Assembly (NCBI RefSeq): GCF_018070345.1
Contig: NZ_JAGPXX010000014.1
Span: forward strand, 87,725 to 151,724
DNA length: 64,000 nt
DNA from: Streptomyces sp. F63
GTDB taxonomy: Bacteria; Actinomycetota; Actinomycetes; Streptomycetales; Streptomycetaceae
Reading direction: 5' to 3'
Part shown: one piece after another, positions 8,789 to 17,621 of the stretch
Layout: each line of letters opens with the position of its first letter
Position numbering within the stretch: position 1 is the first letter of the stretch
The notes under the pieces: model-generated
Database searches by the model: none
What the model saw: the letters and a program-made list of their open reading frames with translations, nothing else
Told to the model about the DNA's origin: nothing
Made by a program: the position numbers and the translations under genes

Positions 8789-9460
8789 GTGTCCTCGCCC
8801 CCTCTTCGCGCCCGCCCCTGGACTCCGGCCGGGGACCGGCCCGCCCGGCTGGTGGTGCTGGTCTCCGGCTCCGGTACGAACCTCCAGGCGCTGCTCGACG
8901 CGGTCGCGGCGGCCCCGGACGGCTCGTACGGTGCCGAGATCGTCGCCGTCGGGGCCGACCGGGACGGCATCGCCGGGCTGGAGCGGGCCGAGCGCGCCGG
9001 GCTGCCGACGTTCGTCTGCCGCCTCGGCGACCACCCGGACCGCGCGGCGTGGGACCGGGCACTCACCGAGGCCACCGCCCGTTTCGCACCGGACCTGGTG
9101 GTCTCCGCGGGCTTCATGAAGATCGTGGGCAAGGAATTCCTCGCCCGGTTCGGGGGGCGGTTCATCAACACCCACCCCGCGCTGCTGCCCAGCTTCCCCG
9201 GCGCCCACGCCGTGCGCGACGCCCTCGCGTACGGGGTCGGGGTGACCGGCTGCACCGTCCACTTCGTCGACGACGGCGTCGACACCGGGCCGGTCATCGC
9301 CCAGGGCGTGGTCGAGGTCCGGGACGAGGACCACGAGGACGGGGGAGCGGCGCTCCATGAGCGGATCAAGGAAGTCGAGCGACGGCTGCTCGTCGATGTC
9401 GTGGGGCGTCTGGCCCGCAACGGCTATCGCATCGAGGGACGAAAGGTACAGATCCCATGA
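8789..9460 (+). CDS. purN: Phosphoribosylglycinamide formyltransferase
   Basis: PurN transfers a formyl group from 10-formyl-THF to GAR in purine synthesis. The 223-residue protein has the N-terminal LVVLVSGSGTNLQALLDA phosphate-binding loop, the catalytic INTHPALLPSFPG segment with the Asn/His pair, and TGCTVHFVDDGVDTGPVI with the catalytic aspartate. The GTG at 8789 was chosen; a GTG at 8771 is in frame and would add six residues. The stop overlaps the purH start (ATGA), so the two purine genes are translationally coupled. A -10-like TATCGT at 8685-8690 may belong to its promoter. Confidence 0.95.
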   Translation: MSSPPLRARPWTPAGDRPARLVVLVSGSGTNLQALLDAVAAAPDGSYGAEIVAVGADRDGIAGLERAERAGLPTFVCRLGDHPDRAAWDRALTEATARFAPDLVVSAGFMKIVGKEFLARFGGRFINTHPALLPSFPGAHAVRDALAYGVGVTGCTVHFVDDGVDTGPVIAQGVVEVRDEDHEDGGAALHERIKEVERRLLVDVVGRLARNGYRIEGRKVQIP

Positions 9461-11061
9461 CCACTCCTGAAGGCCTCGCGGGCCTCCACGGCCCGGACGG
9501 CACGCGGCGGCCCATCCGCCGCGCCCTGGTCAGCGTCTACGACAAGACCGGCCTGGAGGAGCTGGCCCGGGGGCTGCACGAGTCCGGGGTCGAGCTCGTC
9601 TCCACCGGCTCCACGGCCGGGCGGATCGCCGCCGCCGGCGTGCCCGTCACCAAGGTGGAGGAGCTGACCGGCTTCCCCGAGTGCCTGGACGGCCGCGTCA
9701 AGACCCTGCATCCCCGGGTACACGCCGGCATCCTCGCCGACCTGCGGCTGGAGGAGCACCGCAAGCAGCTCGCCGAGCTGGAGGTGGCGCCCTTCGAGCT
9801 CGTCGTCGTCAACCTCTACCCGTTCCGGGAGACCGTCGCCTCCGGAGCCACCCCCGACGAGTGCGTCGAGCAGATCGACATCGGCGGGCCGTCGATGGTG
9901 CGCGCCGCCGCCAAGAACCACCCGTCGGTCGCCGTGGTGACCAGCCCCGGGCGGTACGGGGACGTCCTCGCCGCCGTCCGCGACGGCGGCTTCGGCCTGG
10001 ACGCGCGCAAGCGGCTCGCCGCCGAGGCCTTCCAGCACACCGCCGCGTACGACGCAGCCGTCGCCACCTGGTTCACCGGGACCTACGCCCCCGAGCACGC
10101 GGAGAACGTCACCGCGCTCCCCGAGTTCCTCGGCGAGACCTGGCGCCGCAAGAGCACCCTCCGCTACGGCGAGAACCCGCACCAGTCCGCCGCCCTCTAC
10201 ACCGACGGCACCCCGGAGGGCATCGCCAACGCCGAGCAGCTGCACGGCAAGGAGATGTCCTTCAACAACTACGTGGACACCGAGGCCGCCCGCCGCGCCG
10301 CGTACGACCACGACGAGCCCTGTGTGGCGATCATCAAGCACGCCAACCCCTGCGGCATCGCCATCGGCGCCGACGTGGCCGAGGCGCACCGCAAGGCCCA
10401 CGCCTGCGACCCGCTGTCGGCCTTCGGCGGCGTGATCGCCGTCAACCGCCCGGTGTCCGTGGCGATGGCCGAGCAGGTCGCGGAGATCTTCACCGAGGTC
10501 GTCGCGGCCCCGGCGTACGAGGACGGCGCCGTCGAGGTGCTGGCCCGCAAGAAGAACATCCGGGTGCTGCGCGTCGAGGGCGCCCCGGTCCGGGGGAACG
10601 AGCTGCGGCCCGTCTCCGGCGGTGTGCTCCTCCAGCACAGCGACCGCCTCCAGGCCGAGGGGGACCTGCCCGAGACCTGGACCCGGGTCTCCGGCGCGGC
10701 GCTGGACGAGACCGGGCTGGCCGAACTGGCCTTCGCCTGGCGGGCCTGCCGGGCCGTGAAGTCCAACGCCATCCTGCTCGCCAGGGGCGGAGCGACCGTC
10801 GGTGTCGGCATGGGCCAGGTCAACCGCGTCGACTCCGCGAAGCTCGCGGTGCAGCGGGCCGGCGCGGAGCGGGCGGCCGGCGCGTACGCCGCCTCCGACG
10901 CCTTCTTCCCCTTCCCGGACGGTCTGGAGGTGCTGCTGGAGGCCGGGGTGACCGCCGTCGTCCAGCCGGGCGGCTCCGTCCGCGACGAGCAGGTGATCGA
11001 GGCGGCGAAGGCGGCCGGCGTCACGATGTACCTCACCGGGACCCGGCACTTCTTCCACTGA
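9457..11061 (+). CDS. purH: Bifunctional AICAR formyltransferase/IMP cyclohydrolase
   Basis: PurH carries out the last two steps to IMP. The 534-residue protein has the N-terminal cyclohydrolase domain (RRALVSVYDKTGLEELARGL, then DGRVKTLHPRVHAGIL) and the C-terminal transformylase domain with the catalytic KHANPCG motif and VKSNAILLARGGATVGVGMG. Length fits the family. It overlaps purN by 4 bp, and both enzymes use 10-formyl-THF, which the folD product supplies immediately downstream. A GC hairpin follows the stop. Confidence 0.97.
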   Translation: MTTPEGLAGLHGPDGTRRPIRRALVSVYDKTGLEELARGLHESGVELVSTGSTAGRIAAAGVPVTKVEELTGFPECLDGRVKTLHPRVHAGILADLRLEEHRKQLAELEVAPFELVVVNLYPFRETVASGATPDECVEQIDIGGPSMVRAAAKNHPSVAVVTSPGRYGDVLAAVRDGGFGLDARKRLAAEAFQHTAAYDAAVATWFTGTYAPEHAENVTALPEFLGETWRRKSTLRYGENPHQSAALYTDGTPEGIANAEQLHGKEMSFNNYVDTEAARRAAYDHDEPCVAIIKHANPCGIAIGADVAEAHRKAHACDPLSAFGGVIAVNRPVSVAMAEQVAEIFTEVVAAPAYEDGAVEVLARKKNIRVLRVEGAPVRGNELRPVSGGVLLQHSDRLQAEGDLPETWTRVSGAALDETGLAELAFAWRACRAVKSNAILLARGGATVGVGMGQVNRVDSAKLAVQRAGAERAAGAYAASDAFFPFPDGLEVLLEAGVTAVVQPGGSVRDEQVIEAAKAAGVTMYLTGTRHFFH

Positions 11062-11093
11062 GCCGGCCCGATCCCGCCCCCGCGGGACATCGC

Positions 11094-11130
11094 CCGGGCC
11101 GCGCCCCCTTCCCTGGGCGGCGCGGCCCGG
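11094..11130 (+). terminator. purNH terminator hairpin
   Basis: A 12-bp perfect GC stem (11094-11105 with 11119-11130) with a 13-nt loop begins 33 bp after the purH stop. Confidence 0.7.
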
Positions 11131-11228
11131 TCCCGGACACCCGCGAGCCTCCGCACCCGCCCCCGCCCCCGCCCCGTCGCGGCGGACCTCATTGGCCACC
11201 GCCGCCGCCCATCCGGGAGGATGAAGCC

Positions 11229-12110
11229 ATGACTGCCCAGATTCTCGACGGCAAGGCCACCGCGGCCGCGATCAAGTCCGAACTCGCCACCCGCGTCGCG
11301 GAGCTCAGGGCCCGCGGTGTCACCCCCGGCCTCGGCACGCTCCTCGTGGGCGACGACGTCGGCAGCCAGAAGTACGTCGCCGGGAAGCACCGCGACTGCG
11401 CGCAGGTCGGCATCGCCTCCATCCAGCGCGAACTGCCGGCCACCGCCACGCAGGAGGAGATCGAGGCGGTCGTACGGGAGCTCAACGAGGACCCGGCCTG
11501 CACCGGCTACATCGTCCAGCTCCCGCTGCCCAAGGGCATCGACACCGGCCGTGTCCTGGAGCTGATCGACCCGGCCAAGGACGCCGACGGCCTCGCCCCG
11601 ATGAGCCTGGGCAAGCTGGTGCTCAACCAGGAGGCCGCCCTGCCCTGCACCCCCAACGGCATCCTGGCGCTGCTGCGCCGCCACGGGGTGGAGACCAAGG
11701 GCGCCCATCTGACCGTCGTGGGCCGCGGGATGACCGTCGGCCGCTCCATCGGGCTGCTGTTCACGCGCCGCGAGGTCAACGCGACCGTGACGCTCTGCCA
11801 CACCGGCACCCGTGACCTCTCCGCCCAGCTCCGGCAGGCGGACATCATCGTCGCCGCGGCCGGTGCCCCGCACATCGTCCGGCCCGAGGACGTCAAGCCG
11901 GGCGCGGCCGTCCTGGACGTCGGCGTCAGCCGGGACGAGAGCGGGAAGATCGTCGGCGATGTGCACCCGGGCGTGGCCGAGGTCGCCGGCTGGGTGGCGC
12001 CCAACCCGGGCGGTGTCGGCCCGATGACCCGCGCGCTGCTGCTGCAGAACGTGGTGGAGGCCGCCGAACGGCGGGCCGGGGTCCGGGACGGCGCGGGCCA
12101 TGCGGGCTGA
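11229..12110 (+). CDS. folD: Methylenetetrahydrofolate dehydrogenase/cyclohydrolase
   Basis: FolD interconverts 5,10-methylene-, methenyl- and 10-formyl-THF. The 293-residue protein shows the conserved tyrosine-lysine pair (KYVAGKHRDC), the PLPKGID motif, the DGLAP segment and the NADP-binding VVGRGMTVGRSIG loop, ending with PNPGGVGPMT. The start has a strong GGGAGG ribosome binding site. Its last 11 bp overlap the next gene. Placement after purNH fits supply of the formyl donor, though a hairpin and 167 bp separate the two transcripts. Confidence 0.97.
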   Translation: MTAQILDGKATAAAIKSELATRVAELRARGVTPGLGTLLVGDDVGSQKYVAGKHRDCAQVGIASIQRELPATATQEEIEAVVRELNEDPACTGYIVQLPLPKGIDTGRVLELIDPAKDADGLAPMSLGKLVLNQEAALPCTPNGILALLRRHGVETKGAHLTVVGRGMTVGRSIGLLFTRREVNATVTLCHTGTRDLSAQLRQADIIVAAAGAPHIVRPEDVKPGAAVLDVGVSRDESGKIVGDVHPGVAEVAGWVAPNPGGVGPMTRALLLQNVVEAAERRAGVRDGAGHAG

Positions 12111-12597
12111 GGCCGTGGAGAGCCAGGCGGCGGACGGCAGCCCCGGGACGCCCGGAAGCCGGGGGGCGCCCGGTGGCGCCGGAAAGCCGGGCGGGGGCGC
12201 GGGCCCGGGTGGCGGCAGCCGCCGCTTCCCCCGCCTCACGCGGAGCACCGCGCGCCCCGAGGGCGGCGGCCGTGCCGCGCCGGGGGACGCCCCGGCGCCG
12301 GTACGGCAGTGGCCGCTGCTGTCCGTGCTGGGCGGCACCGCGGCCGGACTGATCCTGGTCGCCTTCGGCGTGTCCCGGATCGGCACCCTGCTCGTCGGGC
12401 TCTCGCTGCTCGCCGGCGCGGTGCTGCGCCGGGTGCTGCCCTCGGTGGGAATGCTGGCCGTGCGGTCCCGCTTCACGGACATGGTGACGTACGGCCTGCT
12501 CGGCACCCTGATCACGCTGCTGGCTCTGATGTCCCTGCCCGACCCCTGGCTGGAGATTCCCTGGCTGGAGGACATCATCCGTTTCGCGGTGCGCTGA
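12100..12597 (+). CDS. DUF3017 family small membrane protein
   Basis: The 165-residue protein has a disordered Gly/Pro/Arg-rich first 70 residues and three hydrophobic segments (PLLSVLGGTAAGLILVAFGV, IGTLLVGLSLLAGAVLRR, and YGLLGTLITLLALMSLP). This is the layout of DUF3017 proteins, which follow folD in Streptomyces. It starts inside the end of folD (11-bp overlap), so translation is coupled. The function is unknown. Confidence 0.85.
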   Translation: MRAEAVESQAADGSPGTPGSRGAPGGAGKPGGGAGPGGGSRRFPRLTRSTARPEGGGRAAPGDAPAPVRQWPLLSVLGGTAAGLILVAFGVSRIGTLLVGLSLLAGAVLRRVLPSVGMLAVRSRFTDMVTYGLLGTLITLLALMSLPDPWLEIPWLEDIIRFAVR

Positions 12598-13086
12598 CGC
12601 CCTCGGCGTTCGCGCACCCCTTGCCGGCGGACGCGTGGGCGGAGCCCGCCCCCTCCCCCGAGCAGGACGGGCTCCGCGTGTTTCCGAGCCTCTTCGTCCG
12701 GGGGGCCGGGATCAAGGGCGCTGGGTGCTCTGTGGCGCGGAGGTGACCGTTCCGGCATGTCCTGATCACGCTGTGCGCGCCGTGTCGGCAGCCGGTCACC
12801 GCTCCGCAACGGCCGTGCTCCGGACGCGCCCGCGGCCGGCCCGTCCGGGGCCTGCCGCCGGCCAACCCGTCCCGACGACCCGTCCCGACCGGGACGGATA
12901 CGGGCGTACCGCCGCCGGCGCGGCGCGTTCTCCGCGGCAGCCGTGTCCCGAACCGGGGACACCCGTGTCGCCGCCGCGGCGGAACTGACATCCTGAACCC
13001 GAACATCCTTGACGGCAGGCGGCGTTACCGGGAGGTCGCGCCGTCGCCGGGTACTTGTGCACACGCGGGGGGAACAGGGGGAGGCA
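12598..13086. other. Intergenic region after folD operon
   Basis: It contains the terminator hairpin at 12639-12677 and otherwise a GC-rich stretch without a convincing gene. TTGACG at 13009-13014 could be a -35 element for the next gene, but I see no matching -10 at the right distance. Confidence 0.6.
12639..12677 (+). terminator. folD-DUF3017 operon terminator
   Basis: GCGGAGCCCG (12639-12648) pairs with CGGGCTCCGC (12668-12677) across a C-rich loop, 42 bp after the stop codon. Confidence 0.65.
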
Positions 13087-14253
13087 ATGCCTCGTTGGAA
13101 GGTGCTGCCGGAAGAACTGGACCCGCAGATACGGGAGTTCACCGGACAGCTCCGCCGGATCGTCGAGCTCAGCGGTCTGGGGGTCGGGTCCGTCGCGGAC
13201 CGCACCGGTTACAGCAAGACCTCGTGGGACCGGTATCTGAACGGCCGTCTGCTGCCGCCGCTGGGAGCCGTGGTGGCGCTGGCCGAGGTGACGGGCTACG
13301 CCATCGGTCCGCTCACGGCACAGTGGGAGCGGGCCGAGGCGGCGTGGGCCCGCGCCGAAGCGGGGCACGATCGCGCCACGGAACCACCGCCGGAGGCGCC
13401 GCCGGGGCACCCGGCGCCGGGGAGGGCGACGACCGGTGGCGCGGCGCCCGGACACCCCGCACCCGCGGCACCTCCGTACGGGCGGCCGGCCTCCGCGCCC
13501 GGGCAGCCCGGGCAGCCGGATCCCGGCCATCCGACGCCCGACACCGTCGCGCTCTCCGTCGTGACCGCCCCGGCCGGGCCGCGCGGGCCGGACGCGGGCA
13601 GCGACGCGCGCTCCGGCGGTGGCCCGCGGCCGGGTGGCGGTGCCCGGCGCGCGCTGCTGCTCGGACTCGGGCTGGCGGGGGCGCTCGCCGTGACCGCGGG
13701 CGCGGTGTTCTTCCTCGGTCTCGGTGACGACGCCCCGGCGGACGGCAAGGCCCGGGTCGCCACCACGCCGACGTCCGCCCCGGCGGAGCCGGAGCTCCCC
13801 GAGGGAGTCGCATGCTCGGGTGACGACTGCACGGGCGAGGACCCGGAGGAGCAGGGCTGCGGCGGCGAGCACGCCGGCACGGTCGCGGAGGTCCGGGTCG
13901 GCGCCGCGTTCGTGGAGATGCGGCACAGCGAGGTCTGCGGTGCGGTCTGGGCACGCATCACCGAGGCGGCCCCGGGCGATTCGGTGCGGGTCGCCGTGGG
14001 GAAGCGGAGCGAGAGCGCCGAGGTCCCCGCGGCGACCGGGACGCAGCCCGGGGTGACGGAGGCCTACACCCGGATGGTCGCCGCCGGCGAGCCGTCCGAC
14101 GCCGAGGTGTGCGCGACCACGGCCGCGGGCGCGGAGGACTGCGCGCGGCCCGGCGCCGGCGCGGGCTCCGCGACCTCCGCCCCGCCGGGCGCCGGGGTCG
14201 GGGCCGGCGCCGGGGCACCGGAGACCCCGGGAGGTCCGTCCACCGAGGGGTAG
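13087..14253 (+). CDS. Membrane-anchored XRE-type HTH protein with DUF2690 domain
   Basis: The 388-residue protein joins an N-terminal helix-turn-helix (about residues 10-80, with GVGSVADRTGYSKTSWDRYLNG) to a proline-rich linker, one membrane helix (ALLLGLGLAGALAVTAGAVFFLGL, about 183-206) and an extracytoplasmic domain with paired cysteines (VACSGDDCTGEDPEEQGCGG, then VEMRHSEVCGAVWARI), which is the DUF2690 pattern. The layout suggests a DNA-binding protein that senses something outside the membrane, but no target is known. The ATG at 13087 follows GGGGGAGG. It stands alone between the folD operon and mdh. The tail is alanine/glycine-rich. Confidence 0.85.
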   Translation: MPRWKVLPEELDPQIREFTGQLRRIVELSGLGVGSVADRTGYSKTSWDRYLNGRLLPPLGAVVALAEVTGYAIGPLTAQWERAEAAWARAEAGHDRATEPPPEAPPGHPAPGRATTGGAAPGHPAPAAPPYGRPASAPGQPGQPDPGHPTPDTVALSVVTAPAGPRGPDAGSDARSGGGPRPGGGARRALLLGLGLAGALAVTAGAVFFLGLGDDAPADGKARVATTPTSAPAEPELPEGVACSGDDCTGEDPEEQGCGGEHAGTVAEVRVGAAFVEMRHSEVCGAVWARITEAAPGDSVRVAVGKRSESAEVPAATGTQPGVTEAYTRMVAAGEPSDAEVCATTAAGAEDCARPGAGAGSATSAPPGAGVGAGAGAPETPGGPSTEG

Positions 14254-14820
14254 CCGCAGCGCGCGGAGGCCGACCGCGGCCGCCGGGCACGCCGGTTGGG
14301 CTTCGGAGTCCGGGCCCGGAGGTCCGGATGCCCTCCGCCGGTGGCCGGTTCCCACCGGTCCGGCGGGGGGCCGGCCCCGGTGCGCGGCGGGCCGGCCGCC
14401 CTCCGCGGGCGGTGGCCGTCCGTCCGGTTCTTGCCGCCGTCCGGGGCGCATGCTTCCGCGGACCGGGGGCAGACGCCCGGGCAACCCCCCACGGGTGCGG
14501 CACCCCCCGTGGCGGCCGCTCGTCTCCCCCTCCTCGACGAGCGGCCGCCCTCCGCCTGCCCGCCGGGGGTTCGTGCCCGCGCCGTACGCCGTACCCCGCC
14601 GCACCGCCGTACCCCGCCGTACCCCGCCGCACCGCCGTACGGCCGTGCTCCGCCCAGGCCGTGAGCCGGGACACACAGGGCGGCAGAGCCCCGCGGACCC
14701 GTGGTCGGATAGCCTGACGCCGGTCTTCCCGTAGCGCGTTCTCCCGGGCACAACCGGGCGGGAGACCGAAGATCACATGGGGCAGGGACACCCACCACGA
14801 CCCGCAGCAGGAGATCGCAC
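14254..14820. other. Intergenic region before mdh with imperfect repeats
   Basis: No gene is evident. An 18-bp sequence, GTACCCCGCCGCACCGCC, occurs at 14591-14608 and 14619-14636, separated by a 10-bp partial copy. A -10-like TAGCCT lies near 14710 and may be part of the mdh promoter. Confidence 0.6.
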
Positions 14821-15810
14821 ATGACTCGCACTCCCGTCAATGTCACCGTCACCGGAGCGGCCGGGCAGATCGGCTACGCGCTGCTCTTCCGTATCGCCTC
14901 CGGTCACCTGCTCGGCGCGGACGTGCCGGTCAAGCTGCGTCTCCTGGAGATTCCGCAGGGGCTGAAGGCCGCCGAGGGCACCGCGATGGAGCTCGACGAC
15001 TGCGCCTTCCCGCTGCTGCGCGGCATCGACATCACCGATGACCCGAACGTGGCCTTCGACGGCGCGAACGTGGGCCTCCTCGTCGGCGCCCGCCCCCGCA
15101 CCAAGGGCATGGAGCGCGGCGACCTGCTGGAGGCCAACGGCGGCATCTTCAAGCCGCAGGGCAAGGCGATCAACGACCACGCCGCGGACGACGTGAAGGT
15201 GCTCGTCGTCGGCAACCCGGCCAACACCAACGCGCTCATCGCCCAGGCCGCCGCCCCGGACGTACCGGCCGAGCGGTTCACCGCGATGACCCGCCTGGAC
15301 CACAACCGGGCCATCTCGCAGCTCGCGGCGAAGACCGGCGCCGCCGTCTCCGACATCAGGAAGCTGACGATCTGGGGCAACCACTCCGCCACCCAGTACC
15401 CCGACATCTTCCACGCGGAGATCGCGGGCAAGAACGCCGCCGAGGTCGTGAACGACGAGGCCTGGCTCGCCGACACCTTCATCCCGACCGTCGCCAAGCG
15501 TGGTGCCGCCATCATCGAGGCCCGCGGCGCGTCCTCGGCCGCCTCGGCCGCCAACGCCGCCATCGACCACGTCCACACCTGGGTCAACGGCACCGCCGAG
15601 GGCGACTGGACCTCCATGGGCATCCCGTCCGACGGCTCCTACGGCGTCCCGGAGGGCCTGATCTCCTCCTTCCCGGTGACCTGCGAGGGCGGCCAGTACA
15701 CGATCGTCCAGGGTCTGGACATCAACGCGTTCTCCCGCACCCGCATCGACGCCTCGGTGCAGGAGCTGGCGGACGAGCGCGACGCGGTGCGCGGTCTCGG
15801 CCTGCTCTGA
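14821..15810 (+). CDS. mdh: Malate dehydrogenase
   Basis: Mdh oxidises malate to oxaloacetate with NAD in the TCA cycle. The 329-residue protein has the NAD-binding loop VTGAAGQIGYALLFRIASG near the N-terminus, the substrate arginine loop ARPRTKGMERGDLL, VVGNPANTNALI, the MTRLDHNRA segment with the catalytic aspartate, and the catalytic histidine in WGNHSATQYPD. Length and motifs fit the group of bacterial and cytosolic malate dehydrogenases. The gene is monocistronic, with a perfect 20-bp terminator stem downstream. Confidence 0.97.
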   Translation: MTRTPVNVTVTGAAGQIGYALLFRIASGHLLGADVPVKLRLLEIPQGLKAAEGTAMELDDCAFPLLRGIDITDDPNVAFDGANVGLLVGARPRTKGMERGDLLEANGGIFKPQGKAINDHAADDVKVLVVGNPANTNALIAQAAAPDVPAERFTAMTRLDHNRAISQLAAKTGAAVSDIRKLTIWGNHSATQYPDIFHAEIAGKNAAEVVNDEAWLADTFIPTVAKRGAAIIEARGASSAASAANAAIDHVHTWVNGTAEGDWTSMGIPSDGSYGVPEGLISSFPVTCEGGQYTIVQGLDINAFSRTRIDASVQELADERDAVRGLGLL

Positions 15811-15852
15811 CCTCGCCCCGGTCCGGCCCCCGCTGCCGGGCCCGGCAGCTCT

Positions 15853-15898
15853 CGACGGCCCGCCGCCGGTCGGTGACACGACCGGCGGCGGGCCGTCG
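15853..15898 (+). terminator. mdh terminator hairpin
   Basis: A perfect 20-bp stem (15853-15872 with 15879-15898) with a 6-nt loop, 42 bp after the mdh stop. Confidence 0.9.
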
Positions 15899-15923
15899 TA
15901 TGACAGGGGCCGTAACCGAACCG

Positions 15924-15943
15924 TAAGTGAGGAAGAACACTTA
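15924..15943 (+). promoter_or_regulatory. Inverted repeat before the betaine operon
   Basis: TAAGTG and CACTTA are separated by 8 bp. They sit in an unusually A/T-rich stretch (15920-15970) 110-130 bp before the first gene of the betaine operon, so an operator is likely. The regulator is not encoded next to it. Confidence 0.45.
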
Positions 15944-16055
15944 GAGTTAGGTTTTCCGCATACTTTTCGGCCAAGGGGGGATGGTTCCCCGTCGCCGGTG
16001 CCTCAACCCCGTCCGCACCGGCACGCACATCCCAGGCTGAGAAGGTGGAACCCGC

Positions 16056-17558
16056 ATGCCGTCCCCCGACACCCTCCATATCGACGGCACCTGGCGCCCG
16101 GCCGCCTCCGGCGCGACGCGCGAGGTGCTCGACCCCGCGGACGCCACCGTCCTGGCGCGCGTGGCCGAGGGGGACGCCGAGGACGCGGACGCCGCGGTCG
16201 CCGCGGCACGCCGCGCCTTCGACTCCGGGCCCTGGCCCCGGACCCCGGTGGCCGAGCGCGCGGAACTACTGCGCCGCGTCGCCGCGCTGCTCCAGCGCGA
16301 CCGCGAGGAGATCGCGCTCATCGAGAGCCGCGACACCGGCAAGACCCTCGAAGAGGGCCGCGTCGACGTCGACGACGTGACGGCGGCCTTCCGCTACTTC
16401 GCCGACCTGGTGATGAACGAGAGCGGCGGCCGCGTCGTGGACGCGGGCGACCCCGGCGTCCACAGCGTCGTGGTGTACGAGCCCGTGGGCGTCTGCGCGC
16501 TGATCACCCCCTGGAACTATCCCCTGCTGCAGGCCTCCTGGAAGGTCGCCCCGGCCCTCGCCGCGGGGAACACCTTCGTCCTCAAGCCCAGCGAGATCAC
16601 TCCGCTGTCCACCGTCCACCTGGTCCGGCTGCTGGCCGAGGCCGGACTCCCGGACGGGGCCGCGAACCTCGTCACCGGCCCGGGCGACCCCGTCGGAGCC
16701 CGGCTCTCCGAACACCCCGGCGTCGACCTGGTCTCCTTCACCGGGGGCCTGGCCAGCGGCACCAGGGTCGCCCGGGCCGCCGCCGCCACGGTGAAGAAGG
16801 TCGCCCTGGAACTGGGCGGCAAGAATCCCAACGTCGTCTTCGCCGACGCGTGCGCCACCGAGGAGGGCTTCGACACCGCCGTCGACCAGGCGCTCAACGC
16901 CGCCTTCTTCCACAGCGGCCAGGTCTGCTCGGCCGGCGCCCGCCTCATCGTGGAGGAGTCCCTCCGGGAACGCTTCGTCACCGAACTCGCCCGCCGCGCC
17001 GCCGCGATCAGACTCGGCCGCGGCACCGAGGACGGCGTGGAGTGCGGCCCCCTCGTCTCCGCCCAGCAGCTCGCCAAGACCGAGATGTACGTCGCCTCCG
17101 CCCGCGAGGAGGGAGCCGTCGTGCGGGCCGGCGGCTCCCGGCCGGAACCCTCCGCCGTGCGCCCGGCGACCGGCTACTTCTACTCGCCCACCGTCCTGGA
17201 CGCCTGCCACCGGGGGATGAGGGTCGTCCGCGAGGAGACCTTCGGCCCGCTGCTCACCGTCGAGACCTTCCGTGACGAGGACGAGGCGGTCAGCCTCGCC
17301 AACGACACCGAGTACGGGCTCGCCGGAGCGGTGTGGACCTCCGACGCGGGCCGCGCCCGGCGCGTCGCCGGACGGCTGCGCCACGGCACCGTCTGGATCA
17401 ACGACTACCACCCGTATCTGCCGCAGGCCGAGTGGGGCGGCTTCGGCAAGTCCGGCATCGGCAGGGAGCTGGGCCCGGCGGGCCTCGCGGAGTACCGCGA
17501 GGCCAAGCACATCTACCAGAACCTCAGTCCCCGTCCGCAGCGCTGGTTCGCGGGCTGA
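16056..17558 (+). CDS. Betaine-aldehyde dehydrogenase-like enzyme
   Basis: This 500-residue NAD-dependent aldehyde dehydrogenase has PWNYP with Asn154, LELGGKNP with Glu252, and the catalytic cysteine at 291 in SGQVCSAGAR. Together with the GMC oxidoreductase downstream it would convert choline through betaine aldehyde to glycine betaine, an osmoprotectant. The C-terminal WGGFGKSGIGRELG matches betaine-aldehyde dehydrogenases. It is the first gene of a five-gene operon that ends with a betaine-type ABC transporter; the gap to the next gene is 63 bp. Other short-chain aldehydes are possible substrates, since family specificity cannot be read with certainty. Confidence 0.88.
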   Translation: MPSPDTLHIDGTWRPAASGATREVLDPADATVLARVAEGDAEDADAAVAAARRAFDSGPWPRTPVAERAELLRRVAALLQRDREEIALIESRDTGKTLEEGRVDVDDVTAAFRYFADLVMNESGGRVVDAGDPGVHSVVVYEPVGVCALITPWNYPLLQASWKVAPALAAGNTFVLKPSEITPLSTVHLVRLLAEAGLPDGAANLVTGPGDPVGARLSEHPGVDLVSFTGGLASGTRVARAAAATVKKVALELGGKNPNVVFADACATEEGFDTAVDQALNAAFFHSGQVCSAGARLIVEESLRERFVTELARRAAAIRLGRGTEDGVECGPLVSAQQLAKTEMYVASAREEGAVVRAGGSRPEPSAVRPATGYFYSPTVLDACHRGMRVVREETFGPLLTVETFRDEDEAVSLANDTEYGLAGAVWTSDAGRARRVAGRLRHGTVWINDYHPYLPQAEWGGFGKSGIGRELGPAGLAEYREAKHIYQNLSPRPQRWFAG

Positions 17559-17621
17559 CCTTCCCGGCCCGCCACCGCGCCCGTACTCCCGCGCCCCGTT
17601 TCCCCAGGAGGAGCACCACCC

